Position numbers and translations under genes: made by a program. Below are positions 31,808 through 41,208 of a stretch of DNA of 41,601 nt, piece after piece. How positions within the stretch are numbered: the first letter of the stretch is position 1; each line of letters opens with the position of its first letter. The notes below the pieces were generated by a model, which had not been told where the DNA came from, searched no databases, and saw nothing but the letters and a program-made list of their open reading frames with translations. The stretch spans positions 1-41,601 of the forward strand of contig CALWVS010000052.1 in NCBI GenBank assembly GCA_944385095.1, in the 5' to 3' direction. The stretch comes from an uncultured Oscillospiraceae bacterium. GTDB taxonomy: Bacteria > Bacillota > Clostridia > Oscillospirales > Oscillospiraceae.

Positions 31808-33543
31808 AAAAAAAGCGCGGGCTACTCAGTTGCCTCAATGAATTTAAAAAGGATGCTATTTTGACTCCAATTTTAGTGATTGGAGAAGTAGCATTTGATG
31901 TGCTTATTCCATTGATGACAGGCAAATTATTGGATGATGGAGTTAAGGCTGGCAACATGGGAGTGATCATGAAATATGGTGTGGTCATTATTCTGATGGC
32001 AGTTATGGCACTATTGTTAGGAGCACTTTCGGGAAAGTGTGCAGCAAAAGCAGCAACAGGATTGTCTAGAAATTTAAGAAAAGAAATGTACCGCAATATT
32101 CAGACATTTTCCTTTTCTAATATTGATAAGTATTCCACAGGTGGTCTGATTACAAGATTGACAACGGATGTTACCAATGTGCAGATGGCTTTTATGATGA
32201 TTATTCGTATTGCAGTGCGTAGTCCAGTCATGTTGGTTTGTGCATGGTATTTGACTTACACAATTAATCCACGCCTTTCTTTAATTTTTCTGTATGTGGT
32301 CCCTATTCTTGCAGTTGGTTTGTTTATCATTATGAAGGGGGCACATCCCATTTTTGAGCGTGTGTTCAAACGGTATGACTGGATGAACAATGTAGTACAG
32401 GAAAACCTGTTTGGTATCCGTGTGGTTAAGTCTTTTGTACGTGAGGAACACGAAAAGGAAAAATTTGGACAAGTATCACAGGAAATTTATAAGAATTTCA
32501 GTAAGGCAGAAAAATTGATTGCATTTAATATGCCATTGATGCAGTTCTGTATTTATGTGTGTATTCTCGCTGTTTCATGGATTGGAGCCCATTTGGTTGT
32601 AGATGGTGCATTGACTACTGGCGAATTGACCAGTATGTTCAGTTACATCATGATGATTCTAATGAGTTTAATGATGTTTTCTATGGTACTGGTTATGGTC
32701 ATCATTGCAAGAGCAGCGGCAGAACGTATTGTGGAGCTTTTGAATGAGGAGAGTGACCTGAAAAACAAAGAAAATCCTGTTATGGAGGTAAAGGATGGCT
32801 CTGTTGTATTTGAAAATGTTAGCTTTAGCTATGCCAAAGACCCTTCTAAAGAATGCTTGAAGAACGTAAGTCTGACGATTCCATCTGGTGCTACAGTTGG
32901 TATTTTGGGTGGAACAGGTACTTCCAAGACAACACTGGTACAGTTAATTCCACGCCTCTATGACACAACAGAAGGTCGTGTGTTGGTAGGCGGTGTTGAT
33001 GTACAGGATTATGATATGGAAGTGCTGAGAGAACAAGTTGCTATGGTACTACAAAAAAATGTACTTTTCTCTGGTAGTATCAAAGAAAACCTGCGTTGGG
33101 GCAATGCAGAGGCAACAGATGAGGAAATGGTCCGTGTATGTAAATTGGCTCAGGCAGATCCATTTATTCAGGAGTTTCCAGATAAGTATGATACCCATAT
33201 TGAACAGGGTGGATCTAATGTATCTGGTGGTCAGAAACAGAGATTATGTATTGCTCGTGCCCTATTGAAGAAACCAAAGATTCTGATTCTGGATGACTCA
33301 ACCTCTGCAGTTGATACAAAAACAGATGCTTTAATTCGGAAGGCATTCCGTGAAGAAATCCCAGAGACAACAAAGTTTATTATTGCTCAAAGAATTTCTT
33401 CTATTGAGGATGCAGATTTGATTTTAGTTATGGATGGTGGTCACATCTACGCATCTGGTACACATCAGGAATTACTGGATACATGTGACATTTATCGTGA
33501 AATTTATCAGTCCCAGACGAAGGGAGGAAATGAGGATGCATAA
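31804..33543 (+). CDS. ABC exporter half-transporter, subunit 1 (degenerate site)
   Basis: A 579-residue fused membrane-ATPase subunit: six hydrophobic segments in residues 1-310, then an ATPase domain. Walker A reads GGTGTSKTTL with serine in place of the usual glycine, the signature is VSGGQKQRLCIARAL, and the catalytic position after Walker B is aspartate (LILDDSTSAVD) instead of glutamate. Such changes are normal for the degenerate-site half of heterodimeric exporters (LmrCD/TM287-288 type). The partner is encoded next, overlapping by 8 bases. The substrate is unknown; drugs or lipids are usual. Confidence 0.9.
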   Translation: MKKKRGLLSCLNEFKKDAILTPILVIGEVAFDVLIPLMTGKLLDDGVKAGNMGVIMKYGVVIILMAVMALLLGALSGKCAAKAATGLSRNLRKEMYRNIQTFSFSNIDKYSTGGLITRLTTDVTNVQMAFMMIIRIAVRSPVMLVCAWYLTYTINPRLSLIFLYVVPILAVGLFIIMKGAHPIFERVFKRYDWMNNVVQENLFGIRVVKSFVREEHEKEKFGQVSQEIYKNFSKAEKLIAFNMPLMQFCIYVCILAVSWIGAHLVVDGALTTGELTSMFSYIMMILMSLMMFSMVLVMVIIARAAAERIVELLNEESDLKNKENPVMEVKDGSVVFENVSFSYAKDPSKECLKNVSLTIPSGATVGILGGTGTSKTTLVQLIPRLYDTTEGRVLVGGVDVQDYDMEVLREQVAMVLQKNVLFSGSIKENLRWGNAEATDEEMVRVCKLAQADPFIQEFPDKYDTHIEQGGSNVSGGQKQRLCIARALLKKPKILILDDSTSAVDTKTDALIRKAFREEIPETTKFIIAQRISSIEDADLILVMDGGHIYASGTHQELLDTCDIYREIYQSQTKGGNEDA

Positions 33544-35410
33544 ACCACAGGTGAATAAAAAGAAAGTAGTTGGAAGGCTTCTGAGCTATGTGGGAAAAGG
33601 ATATTTGACCCAGTTTGGTATTGTTCTTGTATGCATTTTGGTGAGTGCAATTGCATCAGTGGCAGGTTCCATTTTTCTTGGGGCATTGATTGATGATTTT
33701 ATTATCCCTTTGGTTGCAATGGAGGAACCAGATTATACAGCCCTTTCCAATGCGCTTCTTATGATGGTTTGTTTGTACGTAGTTGGTATTCTCTGTGCGT
33801 TCCTCTATAACTGGCTTATGGTAGGGATTTCTCAGGGGGTGCAGAAAAAAATCCGTGATGATCTTTTTGGTCATATGCAAACACTGCCAATCCGCTATTT
33901 TGACACCCATGCACATGGTGACATTATGAGTGTTTATACCAACGATGTAGATACCTTGCGCCAGATGCTTTCTCAAAGTATCCCTCAAGTCATCAATTCC
34001 GCTATGATGGTAACAGTAACATTTATCAGTATGTTAATTTTGAACATCCCATTGACCATTGTAGTGGTAGTCTGTATTTTCTTTATGCTTCGTGTGATTG
34101 GCGTTTTAGCTGGACGCAGTGGGTCCTATTTTAGAAAACAGCAGATGAAACTAGGCGATTTGAATGGATATGTAGAAGAGATGATCAATGGGCAGAAGGT
34201 GGTGAAGGTATTCTGTCATGAGCAGGAGGCTCAGGATGGCTTTGATAAGGTCAATGACGCTCTGTTTGAAAGTGCTTATCAGGCAAACAAATATGCAAAT
34301 ATTCTTATGCCCATTTTAATGAATATTGGTAATATTCAGTATGTCATTGTTGCTATTGTGGGTGGGTCTCTGGCATTAAGTGGGGTAGATGCCTCTATCA
34401 CATTGGGGACTATTGCAACATTCCTACAGCTTTCTAAAAGCTTTAGTAACCCAATCAGTCAAATCTCTCAGCAACTCAATTCTATTATCATGGCTCTGGC
34501 TGGTGCACAACGTATTTTTGATCTTATGGATGAACCATCTGAGGAGGACCATGGTACTGTAACACTTGTCAATGCAGTTTACAACAAAAATGAGGAACTG
34601 GAAGAAACAACGGAACACACAACTCTCTGGGCATGGAAAGTACCTCAAAAGGATGGTAGTTTTCAATATGTTAAGTTAGCTGGTGATGTTCGTTTTGATC
34701 ATGTAGATTTCGGCTACGTGGAGGGAAAAACAATTCTACATGATATTACCCTGTTTGCAAAACCAGGACAAAAACTGGCATTTGTGGGGGCAACTGGTGC
34801 TGGTAAAACGACAATCACCAATCTAATCAATCGTTTTTATGATATTGCAGATGGTAAGATCCGCTATGATGGAATCAGTATCAACGATATCAAGAAATCC
34901 GATTTGCGTCGATCACTTGGTATTGTGTTGCAAGAGACAAACCTGTTTACTGGAACGGTACGTGAAAATATTCGTTATGGAAACCTGTCCGCCACGGATG
35001 AAGAAGTGGAGGCTGCAGCGATTCTGGCAAATGCAGATGATTTTATCCGTCGGTTACCTCAAGGGTACGATACCATGCTGACTGGAAATGGTGCCAATTT
35101 GTCACAAGGACAAAGGCAGCTGATTGCCATTGCAAGAGCAGCAGTGGCAGATCCGCCTGTTATGATTTTGGATGAAGCAACTTCTTCCATTGATACTCGT
35201 ACAGAAGCGATTGTACAGCGTGGTATGGATTCTCTCATGTATGGTCGTACAGTCTTTGTTATTGCACACCGTTTGTCTACGGTCAGAAACTCTAATGCAA
35301 TTATGGTTTTGGACCATGGTCATATCATGGAACGTGGAGACCATGAAGATTTGATTGGACAGCATGGACTGTACTATCAACTCTATACAGGTGCTTTTGA
35401 GCTGGAGTAA
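33536..35410 (+). CDS. ABC exporter half-transporter, subunit 2 (canonical site)
   Basis: A 624-residue partner subunit. Six membrane segments occupy about 25-345, then an ATPase domain with the canonical Walker A GATGAGKTTI. The signature is LSQGQRQLIAIARA and Walker B has the catalytic glutamate (MILDEATSSID), followed by the H-loop in VIAHRLSTV. An insertion before the ATPase domain (about 368-395, YNKNEELEETTEHTTLWAWKV) is typical of this half. I chose ATG 33536, with GGGAGG 8 bases upstream; it overlaps the end of subunit 1. The long open frame before it has no start signal. Confidence 0.9.
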   Translation: MHKPQVNKKKVVGRLLSYVGKGYLTQFGIVLVCILVSAIASVAGSIFLGALIDDFIIPLVAMEEPDYTALSNALLMMVCLYVVGILCAFLYNWLMVGISQGVQKKIRDDLFGHMQTLPIRYFDTHAHGDIMSVYTNDVDTLRQMLSQSIPQVINSAMMVTVTFISMLILNIPLTIVVVVCIFFMLRVIGVLAGRSGSYFRKQQMKLGDLNGYVEEMINGQKVVKVFCHEQEAQDGFDKVNDALFESAYQANKYANILMPILMNIGNIQYVIVAIVGGSLALSGVDASITLGTIATFLQLSKSFSNPISQISQQLNSIIMALAGAQRIFDLMDEPSEEDHGTVTLVNAVYNKNEELEETTEHTTLWAWKVPQKDGSFQYVKLAGDVRFDHVDFGYVEGKTILHDITLFAKPGQKLAFVGATGAGKTTITNLINRFYDIADGKIRYDGISINDIKKSDLRRSLGIVLQETNLFTGTVRENIRYGNLSATDEEVEAAAILANADDFIRRLPQGYDTMLTGNGANLSQGQRQLIAIARAAVADPPVMILDEATSSIDTRTEAIVQRGMDSLMYGRTVFVIAHRLSTVRNSNAIMVLDHGHIMERGDHEDLIGQHGLYYQLYTGAFELE

Positions 35411-35457
35411 ATTTGTAAAGTTTTTTGTTGTAAGAAAATCTAAAATATATAGTAGAC

Positions 35458-35505
35458 AAAATCCCCCTAATGTAGGAAAATAAAAGTACTACATTAGGGG
35501 GATTT
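35458..35505. terminator. Intrinsic terminator after the exporter operon
   Basis: A perfect 17-bp stem (AAATCCCCCTAATGTAG and complement) with a 13-base loop and TTT at the 3' side. Confidence 0.8.
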
Positions 35506-35557
35506 ACCATACAATATTACAGAAATTGATATGATTTGATTGGATGGAGGAGATATA

Positions 35558-35956
35558 GTGTCAGAATTTAATCTTACCTTAGATTATTATGAACTGCTTA
35601 ATTTACATAAAACGCTGTTGGAAGCAAAATTTCATACAAACCCAGAGAACGAATTGGTTGCAGGAAGTCCACTTGTAGCAAAAGTATATATTCAGGTTAG
35701 AGATTTATTGATAGAAAGTGAGAAAGGAAGCCAATGGAAGAATTGGTTTCAGTTGAGCAACAGACCTGAGCGAAAAAAGCAGGCTGTCCTTATGATGAGG
35801 AAGGATAAACGTTGGAGAAGGGTGACCATAGACGAGAAAAGTAGAATTGCAAGTAACTATTTAGCACCATTTATTTTCGATGATGAAACATTAAAAAATA
35901 TTATAGCAGAAGTAGATTATGGCTATATTGAGGGGGAATCAATTTATGTTTACTAA
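35558..35956 (+). CDS. Unknown 132-residue protein upstream of an Imm1-like gene
   Basis: A cytoplasmic protein beginning MSEFNLTLDYYELL, with a Lys/Arg-rich middle (SNRPERKKQAVLMMRKDKRWRR) and acidic C-terminal part. I do not recognise the family. A GTG start with GGAGGAG close upstream. Its end overlaps the start of the Imm1-like gene by 11 bases, so the two are made together. This suggests a linked role, such as a second immunity protein, but nothing in its sequence proves it. A toxin domain is not evident. Confidence 0.6.
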   Translation: MSEFNLTLDYYELLNLHKTLLEAKFHTNPENELVAGSPLVAKVYIQVRDLLIESEKGSQWKNWFQLSNRPERKKQAVLMMRKDKRWRRVTIDEKSRIASNYLAPFIFDDETLKNIIAEVDYGYIEGESIYVY

Positions 35957-36284
35957 TAGTTGGAAAAATGGTCAGTTTAAAGAAATCTGGGTTGAATCAA
36001 ATGAAACCGAAGAAGATGAACGTAATATGTGTGGGTTAATCAATGGTGAATATGGATGGCTTAATTATTATAGAGATGAAGGTGATGCTGGATTAAGTTC
36101 CAGAAATCCAGAATACTCAGGTACAAATGATGAAGTGATGGAATTTATGATAAATGGTGAACTGAATTATTATCCATTATCCTATGTAATACCAGCAGAA
36201 GAAGTCTTGAAAGCTCTTGACTACTTTGAAAAATATCATAAAATTCCACCATTTATTATATGGCATGATGATAATCTTCCTTAA
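35946..36284 (+). CDS. Imm1-like immunity protein
   Basis: A 112-residue protein whose pattern fits the Imm1 family of polymorphic-toxin immunity proteins. It has GEYGWLNYYRDEGDAGLSSRNPEYSG in the first half, then a strand-rich FMINGELNYYPLSYVIPAEEVLKALDYFEKYHKIPPFIIWH ending in the characteristic Trp. Such proteins bind and block secreted contact-dependent toxins, usually nucleases. No toxin gene is adjacent, so this would be an orphan immunity gene. ATG start with GAGGGGG 9 bases upstream. Confidence 0.6.
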   Translation: MFTNSWKNGQFKEIWVESNETEEDERNMCGLINGEYGWLNYYRDEGDAGLSSRNPEYSGTNDEVMEFMINGELNYYPLSYVIPAEEVLKALDYFEKYHKIPPFIIWHDDNLP

Positions 36285-36324
36285 GTTTTGAGAATACCAG
36301 ATAAAATTTAAAAGAGGTAATGAG

Positions 36325-36876
36325 ATGATTCTGAAAACAGATAGATTGGTGCTTCGTCCATGGAAAGAAACAGATGCTGATAGCTTATTTGAATATGCCA
36401 AGGATCCTGATATTGGACCTATCGCTGGATGGGCACCACATAAAAATGTTGATGAGAGTAGAAATGTGATTAAAACAATATTTACTGGAGTAGAATGTTA
36501 TGCAATATGTAAAAAAGATTGTGATATTGCGATTGGTGCGATAGAACTCATGCTGAATGGTCACAGTAACATAATTCAAAGAGATGATGAATGCGAACTT
36601 GGATTTTGGGTAGGAAAACCGTTTTGGGGTAGAGGATATATGCCTGAAGCGGCTACAAAATTGATTTGTCATGGATTTGAAGATTTGGGGATGGAAACAA
36701 TTTGGTGTGCATACTATGATGGAAATAGTAAATCAAAAAGAGTTCAGGAAAAAGTAGGTTTTATTTATCATCATACTTGCCCAGAAGTTCCAGTTCCCTT
36801 ATTAAATGAAATTAGAATAGGACACATAAACTATATGACGAAAGAACAGTGGTATACGAGGTATAGACTTACTTGA
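36325..36876 (+). CDS. GNAT acetyltransferase, RimJ/RimL type
   Basis: A 183-residue acetyltransferase. It opens with ILKTDRLVLRPWKETDADSLFEYAKDPDI, typical of RimJ/RimL-like proteins, and has ELGFWVGKPFWGRGYMPEAATKLI (about 92-115), the acetyl-CoA-binding motif, then NSKSKRVQEKVGF. The group modifies protein N-termini, small amines or antibiotics; the substrate here is unknown. ATG start with AAAGAGGTAATG upstream. Terminator follows 20 bases after the stop. Confidence 0.87.
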   Translation: MILKTDRLVLRPWKETDADSLFEYAKDPDIGPIAGWAPHKNVDESRNVIKTIFTGVECYAICKKDCDIAIGAIELMLNGHSNIIQRDDECELGFWVGKPFWGRGYMPEAATKLICHGFEDLGMETIWCAYYDGNSKSKRVQEKVGFIYHHTCPEVPVPLLNEIRIGHINYMTKEQWYTRYRLT

Positions 36877-36896
36877 TTGAAACCAGTTATCATAAA

Positions 36897-36937
36897 ACCA
36901 CCCAAACAGAGGAATGAACTGTTTGGGTGGTGTTTTT
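36897..36937 (+). terminator. Intrinsic terminator after the RimJ/L-type gene
   Basis: Perfect 13-bp stem (ACCACCCAAACAG and complement), 9-base loop, then GTTTTT. Confidence 0.85.
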
Positions 36938-36976
36938 ATCTATGTTATGAAATCAATAGGGGAGAGATGCGGACAA

Positions 36977-37330
36977 TTAAGAATGATGGTCAAAGTTTGC
37001 TTTCAATATGAGATCAATCAAAAAAGCAGAACAGCAAAACAGAATCATTTCTCCAATCAGAATCCAAAGTAGGACGGAGGAAGCAACATGAAATTTCCAT
37101 AATTTCAATAGTATGAAAACAAATAAAAGTAAGATTCCACCTATACGAAACCAAAGACGAGAACAAGTACTATGTGCAAAGTTCCAAGCTTCCTGGCTGG
37201 AGCAGGATAGGGGAGTACGATATGCAAATTTAGATTTATTCCATTTAGGAGGTTTTATTCGCCACAAAGTACCGACAAGAAGTAAGGTAATTGGAAGAAC
37301 AAATACCATACAAAAATCAAGAGCATTCAT
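36977..37330 (-). CDS. SdpI-family-like membrane protein
   Basis: A 117-residue membrane protein with three hydrophobic segments (about 5-22, 62-82, 86-110). The cytoplasmic loop FAYRTPLSCSSQEAWNFAHSTCSRLWFRIGG matches the YRTP...W..A pattern of the SdpI/YhfL family. SdpI of Bacillus subtilis gives immunity to the SdpC toxin and acts as a sensor, but many members have unknown roles and this one is shorter. Its start lies 26 bases after the Xer gene stop on the same strand, so the two could be co-transcribed. Confidence 0.65.
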   Translation of the reverse strand: MNALDFCMVFVLPITLLLVGTLWRIKPPKWNKSKFAYRTPLSCSSQEAWNFAHSTCSRLWFRIGGILLLFVFILLKLWKFHVASSVLLWILIGEMILFCCSAFLIDLILKANFDHHS

Positions 37331-37356
37331 AGAATTTCCTTTCTAACAGGTAGGTT

Positions 37357-38361
37357 TTATTTTGATTTTTTCACAGAATTTAAAGGATTTGCTTTTGCAG
37401 CAATCTTTAAATCATCGCTGTCTACATGTGTATAAATTTGAGTTGTGTTGAGATGGTCATGTCCCAATACTTCTTGTAATGTACGAACATCTACACCGTT
37501 TTTTAACATCAATGTAGCGGCTGTGTGGCGCAATTTATGGGCAGAATACTTACTGCTATCCAAACCAGCAGCAGAGATATGTTTTTTGACTAGCTTGTGA
37601 ACGGCTGCTTTTGAAATTCGTTTACGACTTTGTGTAGAAACAAATAGAGCAACTTCATCTGAACTACAAAGAAGTTTTCGTTCATCTAACCAATCAGACA
37701 GAGCGTTTTCACATGCATCATTCAAATAGAGTAGACGTTCTTTATTTCCCTTACCACGGATTCTGATTTGTTCACCATGAATATCTGTGATATTTAACCC
37801 AATCAGTTCAGAAATACGTAGACCACAGTTTAAAAACAATGTGAGAATGCAATAATCACGCAGTTGATTTTTCCCATCGACAGCATCTAAAAGAGAAATA
37901 CTTTCTTCTATATTCAGATACTTTGGTAACGTTTTTTTGATTTGAGGTGAATCCAAATTTTGAACAGGATTTGTATCTATCAATTTTGCTTTCGTGCAAA
38001 GATATTTATAAAAGGAACGAATTGCAGCTACTTTTCGTGCTCTGGCTGCCGCTGAGACGCCGATATATCCAGTGGAACTGCCTGGATGTACTTGTCGTTG
38101 ATTGGATAGATAGCCCATATAAGCGTAAATATCAGGAAGTTCAATATTTGCAACTAATTCAATGGTTATATCCTTGATTGGGATTTCATCAAAGGCAATT
38201 CGCTTTGAAATGAGTCCTCGATGAATTTTTAAAAATCGAAGATAACTTCTCAAATCTAAAAAGTATTCTTCCACTGTTTGTTTGGAATGACCTTGAATTG
38301 TTTGGTGATAAATTAGAAAATCGTATAAAAATTTTGGCGATTCTTTTTGAAAGTCAATCAT
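37357..38361 (-). CDS. Xer-type tyrosine recombinase
   Basis: A 334-residue tyrosine recombinase. The N-terminal SAM-like core-binding domain covers about 1-135. The catalytic domain contains the first Arg in CGLRISELIGL (about 180), the Lys in IRGKGNKERLLYL, the H-x-x-R in AHKLRHTAATLML (about 275), the His in LGHDHLNTTQIYTH and the tyrosine in the same stretch. This is the chromosome-dimer-resolving XerC/D/S type, or a related integrase. It sits beside radA and no att repeats are evident around it, so a housekeeping role is more likely. A link to the sigG element, which has its own recombinase, is not supported. Confidence 0.88.
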   Translation of the reverse strand: MIDFQKESPKFLYDFLIYHQTIQGHSKQTVEEYFLDLRSYLRFLKIHRGLISKRIAFDEIPIKDITIELVANIELPDIYAYMGYLSNQRQVHPGSSTGYIGVSAAARARKVAAIRSFYKYLCTKAKLIDTNPVQNLDSPQIKKTLPKYLNIEESISLLDAVDGKNQLRDYCILTLFLNCGLRISELIGLNITDIHGEQIRIRGKGNKERLLYLNDACENALSDWLDERKLLCSSDEVALFVSTQSRKRISKAAVHKLVKKHISAAGLDSSKYSAHKLRHTAATLMLKNGVDVRTLQEVLGHDHLNTTQIYTHVDSDDLKIAAKANPLNSVKKSK

Positions 38362-38418
38362 ATTATGGATGATAAGTTGGATGGTTTTTGTATAGTATGA
38401 GTTTTTGTTTAAAAAACC

Positions 38419-38464
38419 TTATCTTTAGGTAAACAAAATTTTTATTTTGCTTACCTGAAGATAA
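38419..38464 (-). terminator. Terminator after radA
   Basis: A 20-pair stem with two mismatched or wobble positions and a 6-base loop. On the minus strand it is followed by GGTTTTTTAAAC, 33 bases after the radA stop. Confidence 0.75.
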
Positions 38465-38496
38465 TGATCAAACTTATCATATTCATCTCCTCTCTT

Positions 38497-39858
38497 TCAT
38501 AACATAACAGCTAGTGCCTCTCGTATATTGGAAACCTGTATTAATTCTAAACCATCTGGGACAATCAACTTTGTTTGTGTTCGTTTTGGTACTAGACATC
38601 TTGTAAAACCTAAACGCCGCACCTCAGATAATCTTTGACTAAGTGCATTTACCGAACGAAGTTCTCCCGTTAATCCAACTTCACCAATCGCAACTAGATT
38701 ATTTGGGATAGGTTTATCACGAAAACTTGAAGCTAGTGCCATCATTGCAGCTAAATCAGCGGCTGGCTCATCCAATGAGAGTCCACCAATTACATTGATG
38801 TAGGAATCGCACTGTCCTAACATCAAACCACCTCTTTTTTCTAATACTGCCAATAATAGCACAGCTCGATTATATTCAAATCCATTACTAACTCTGCGTG
38901 GGTTTCCAAACGTAGTTGGTACAACCAATGCTTGAATTTCAGCAAGTACTGGTCGAATTCCTTCCATTACACAGGTCACACATGTTCCTGGAGTATCTTC
39001 TGGTCGACCTGCCAGAAGTGTTTCTGATGGATTCGGTACTTCAGCTAGCCCTCCATCCTCCATTTCAAATACGCCAATTTCGTTTGTCGCTCCAAATCGA
39101 TTCTTTGCAGCTCGTAAAATACGATATGCCATATGACGTTCTCCTTCAAAATAAAGGACACAATCAACCATATGCTCTAAAACTTTAGGACCTGCAATGG
39201 AACCCTCTTTATTTACATGACCTATTACAAATATGGTCACACCTTCTCCCTTTGCTAATTGCATGAGTGCCATAGTACATTCCTTTACCTGTGTAACACT
39301 ACCTGGTGCAGATGCAACATCTGTATTTGATAACGTCTGAATAGAATCAACAATTAACACATCTGGTTGTAATGTGTGAACCGCTTCGATCATATTTTCC
39401 AAATTGGTTTCTGACAGCAGATATAGCCCACTTCCCTTTACTTGTAACCGTTCTGCCCGTAGCTTAATCTGTCGCTCTGATTCTTCACCAGAAACATAAA
39501 GTACAGACGCAAATTGACATAAATTATCACAAATCTGCAACATCAGTGTCGATTTACCTATACCAGGGGCACCACCTACTAATACAAGGGAACCTTTTAC
39601 TGCACCCCCTCCTAGTACCCGGTCTAGTTCTCCCATTCCTGTTGGAAACCGTAACTCATCTGTTGTTTCCACCTCTGACATTGATTTAGGCACCAAAGTT
39701 GGAATGGTACTGTGTAATGATACATTCCACTTTTTTGCAGTTTTTTCAGTTGGTCGTTCTACTACTGTATTCCATGCACCACATGCTGGACACTTTCCAT
39801 GCCATTTTGGCGTTTCATTTCCACACTCTGTACAATAAAAAAGTGTTTTTATTTTCAT
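38497..39858 (-). CDS. radA: DNA repair protein RadA (Sms)
   Basis: A 453-residue RadA. The N-terminal four-cysteine zinc finger is CTECGNETPKWHGKCPACG (about 9-27). The RecA-like ATPase has Walker A GGAPGIGKSTL (about 93-103), Walker B VLIVDSIQTL and the RadA-specific KNRFGATNEIGVFEM (about 251-265). The Lon-like C-terminal domain has GGLSLDEPAADLA and GEVGLTGELRSV. It is a DnaB-like helicase that drives branch migration in recombinational repair. ATG start with AAGGGAAG upstream. Confidence 0.95.
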   Translation of the reverse strand: MKIKTLFYCTECGNETPKWHGKCPACGAWNTVVERPTEKTAKKWNVSLHSTIPTLVPKSMSEVETTDELRFPTGMGELDRVLGGGAVKGSLVLVGGAPGIGKSTLMLQICDNLCQFASVLYVSGEESERQIKLRAERLQVKGSGLYLLSETNLENMIEAVHTLQPDVLIVDSIQTLSNTDVASAPGSVTQVKECTMALMQLAKGEGVTIFVIGHVNKEGSIAGPKVLEHMVDCVLYFEGERHMAYRILRAAKNRFGATNEIGVFEMEDGGLAEVPNPSETLLAGRPEDTPGTCVTCVMEGIRPVLAEIQALVVPTTFGNPRRVSNGFEYNRAVLLLAVLEKRGGLMLGQCDSYINVIGGLSLDEPAADLAAMMALASSFRDKPIPNNLVAIGEVGLTGELRSVNALSQRLSEVRRLGFTRCLVPKRTQTKLIVPDGLELIQVSNIREALAVML

Positions 39859-39928
39859 AGATTCTTCCCTTCTTGTAAAATTATATTTCTATTTTACCAA
39901 ACGTATATAAGAATGTAAAGATGTGTAC

Positions 39929-40618
39929 TTATTGTTTTAAACATGATGAAGTTACAACCATTGCAAACTTAATCTGATAGTCTGTTTCTTGTAAGATTTT
40001 TTCCTCTTGAGGGTTTGAAATAAAACCACATTCCAATAAAACTGCTCTGTTGTCTATATGATTCATTAAATATACAGTCTCATAAATCAATTTTGCATAT
40101 CGCTGGTTGTTTGGTTGAAGGTATGTCTGTATATCACACTGTAGCTGCTCAGCAAGAGTTTGAGATCCATCTGTTGGTGCATAAAAGACCTGAGTGCCAG
40201 AATATTCTGGCTGTGAAAATGTGTTTTGATGAATACTAAGTAATGTTGCATTTTGATTATGATTTGTTATCTCTGTGCGATAGTGTAGGTCAGATACTTT
40301 CTTTTCACGTATTGTTGTTGCTGAATCATCATACAAAGAAACATCCTCATTGCGCAACATAAGAGTTGGTTCTCCTAAGAACCCAAACAAATAATCTATT
40401 TTTTTTGCTATTTGAAGATTTATTCCGCTTTCAGGAACCCCTGTAATAGAGATGGCTCCTCCATCCTCGCCACCATGCCCAGCATCAATAATCCAATTTA
40501 TTGTAGGGTTATCTGTTGGTGAAGAAACTGTAAATGAGTAAAATAATTCTGTGTGCATCAATAGTCCACAAATTACTGCCACAAAAGATATAATACTAGC
40601 AACCAAATATTTTATCAT
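39929..40618 (-). CDS. cwlD: Spore-cortex N-acetylmuramoyl-L-alanine amidase CwlD
   Basis: A 229-residue Amidase_3 protein. One N-terminal membrane segment or signal (about 3-22) is followed by the zinc-amidase domain: DAGHGGEDGGA (about 43), ESGINLQIAKKI with the second ligand, LSIHQN with the third, and VLLECGFISN with the catalytic glutamate. The length, and the spore genes next to it, fit CwlD, which strips peptides from the cortex so that muramic-delta-lactam can be made for germination. I chose ATG 40618 (MIKYLVASI), with GGAGGAGGGACC upstream; the frame is open 11 codons further. Divergent from cotJ. Confidence 0.86.
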   Translation of the reverse strand: MIKYLVASIISFVAVICGLLMHTELFYSFTVSSPTDNPTINWIIDAGHGGEDGGAISITGVPESGINLQIAKKIDYLFGFLGEPTLMLRNEDVSLYDDSATTIREKKVSDLHYRTEITNHNQNATLLSIHQNTFSQPEYSGTQVFYAPTDGSQTLAEQLQCDIQTYLQPNNQRYAKLIYETVYLMNHIDNRAVLLECGFISNPQEEKILQETDYQIKFAMVVTSSCLKQ

Positions 40619-40739
40619 AGATGGTCCCTCCTCCTCAATAAGTATATGCAATGCTTTTAGGAACCAGAACTATTTTGGGTACATAATATGAAGTAGAATT
40701 GCGACAGCATTTCAATTTATCTATGAGGGGGTCATTTAC

Positions 40740-41207
40740 TTGAGTCAAGAACTGAGTAACATGTGTCCAATCAAAAACTGCCCTGACAACTATGGAACCC
40801 AGCCATCCTGTGCAAGTCTTTCTGTACCCTATGTACCATTTCAACAGAATAACAGCAATAAGTATGACAAAACCGAAGCATTGGGTCAAGGTACACTATT
40901 TCCAGGATTGAACCTTCCCTTCCATTTAAAATCAGATAGTAGTGAGTTTCAAAATACACCGCTGTCTGAACTACAAGCATTGGAATTTGTCGTACTAGAA
41001 CTAGGGACGTATCTAGATACTCACCCTGATGATATGGAGGCATTTGAACTATTTCAAGAGTATGTAGAGCTCTCAAAAGAGGCAAAAGCAACCTATGAAA
41101 AAAAATATGGACCGTTGACACGGCAGGGCAGCTCATCTTTCAGCACCTACCGTTGGTTGCAAGATCCATGGCCATGGAATGTGACAGCATCAAAGGAGGG
41201 AAAATAA
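40740..41207 (+). CDS. CotJA-CotJB fusion spore-coat protein
   Basis: A 155-residue protein. The first part (about 25-70) matches CotJA, with YVPFQ and TLFPGLNLPFH. The rest matches CotJB: LSELQALEFVVLELGTYLDTHPDDMEAFELFQEYVELSKEAKATYEKKYGPLTRQG, ending WLQDPWPWN. In Bacillus these are two small proteins of the cotJABC operon made in the mother cell under sigma-E. The fusion is in frame and complete. TTG start with GAGGGGG about 8 bases upstream. The truncated cotJC start follows after 1 base, with its own AAAGGAGGG. No clear sigma-E promoter was found by eye. Confidence 0.88.
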   Translation: MSQELSNMCPIKNCPDNYGTQPSCASLSVPYVPFQQNNSNKYDKTEALGQGTLFPGLNLPFHLKSDSSEFQNTPLSELQALEFVVLELGTYLDTHPDDMEAFELFQEYVELSKEAKATYEKKYGPLTRQGSSSFSTYRWLQDPWPWNVTASKEGK

Positions 41208-41208
41208 C

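Noticed and set aside
37357-38361. The Xer-type recombinase as the enzyme of a third mobile element
   Set aside because: No flanking repeats or cargo genes are seen; location beside radA fits a housekeeping recombinase.
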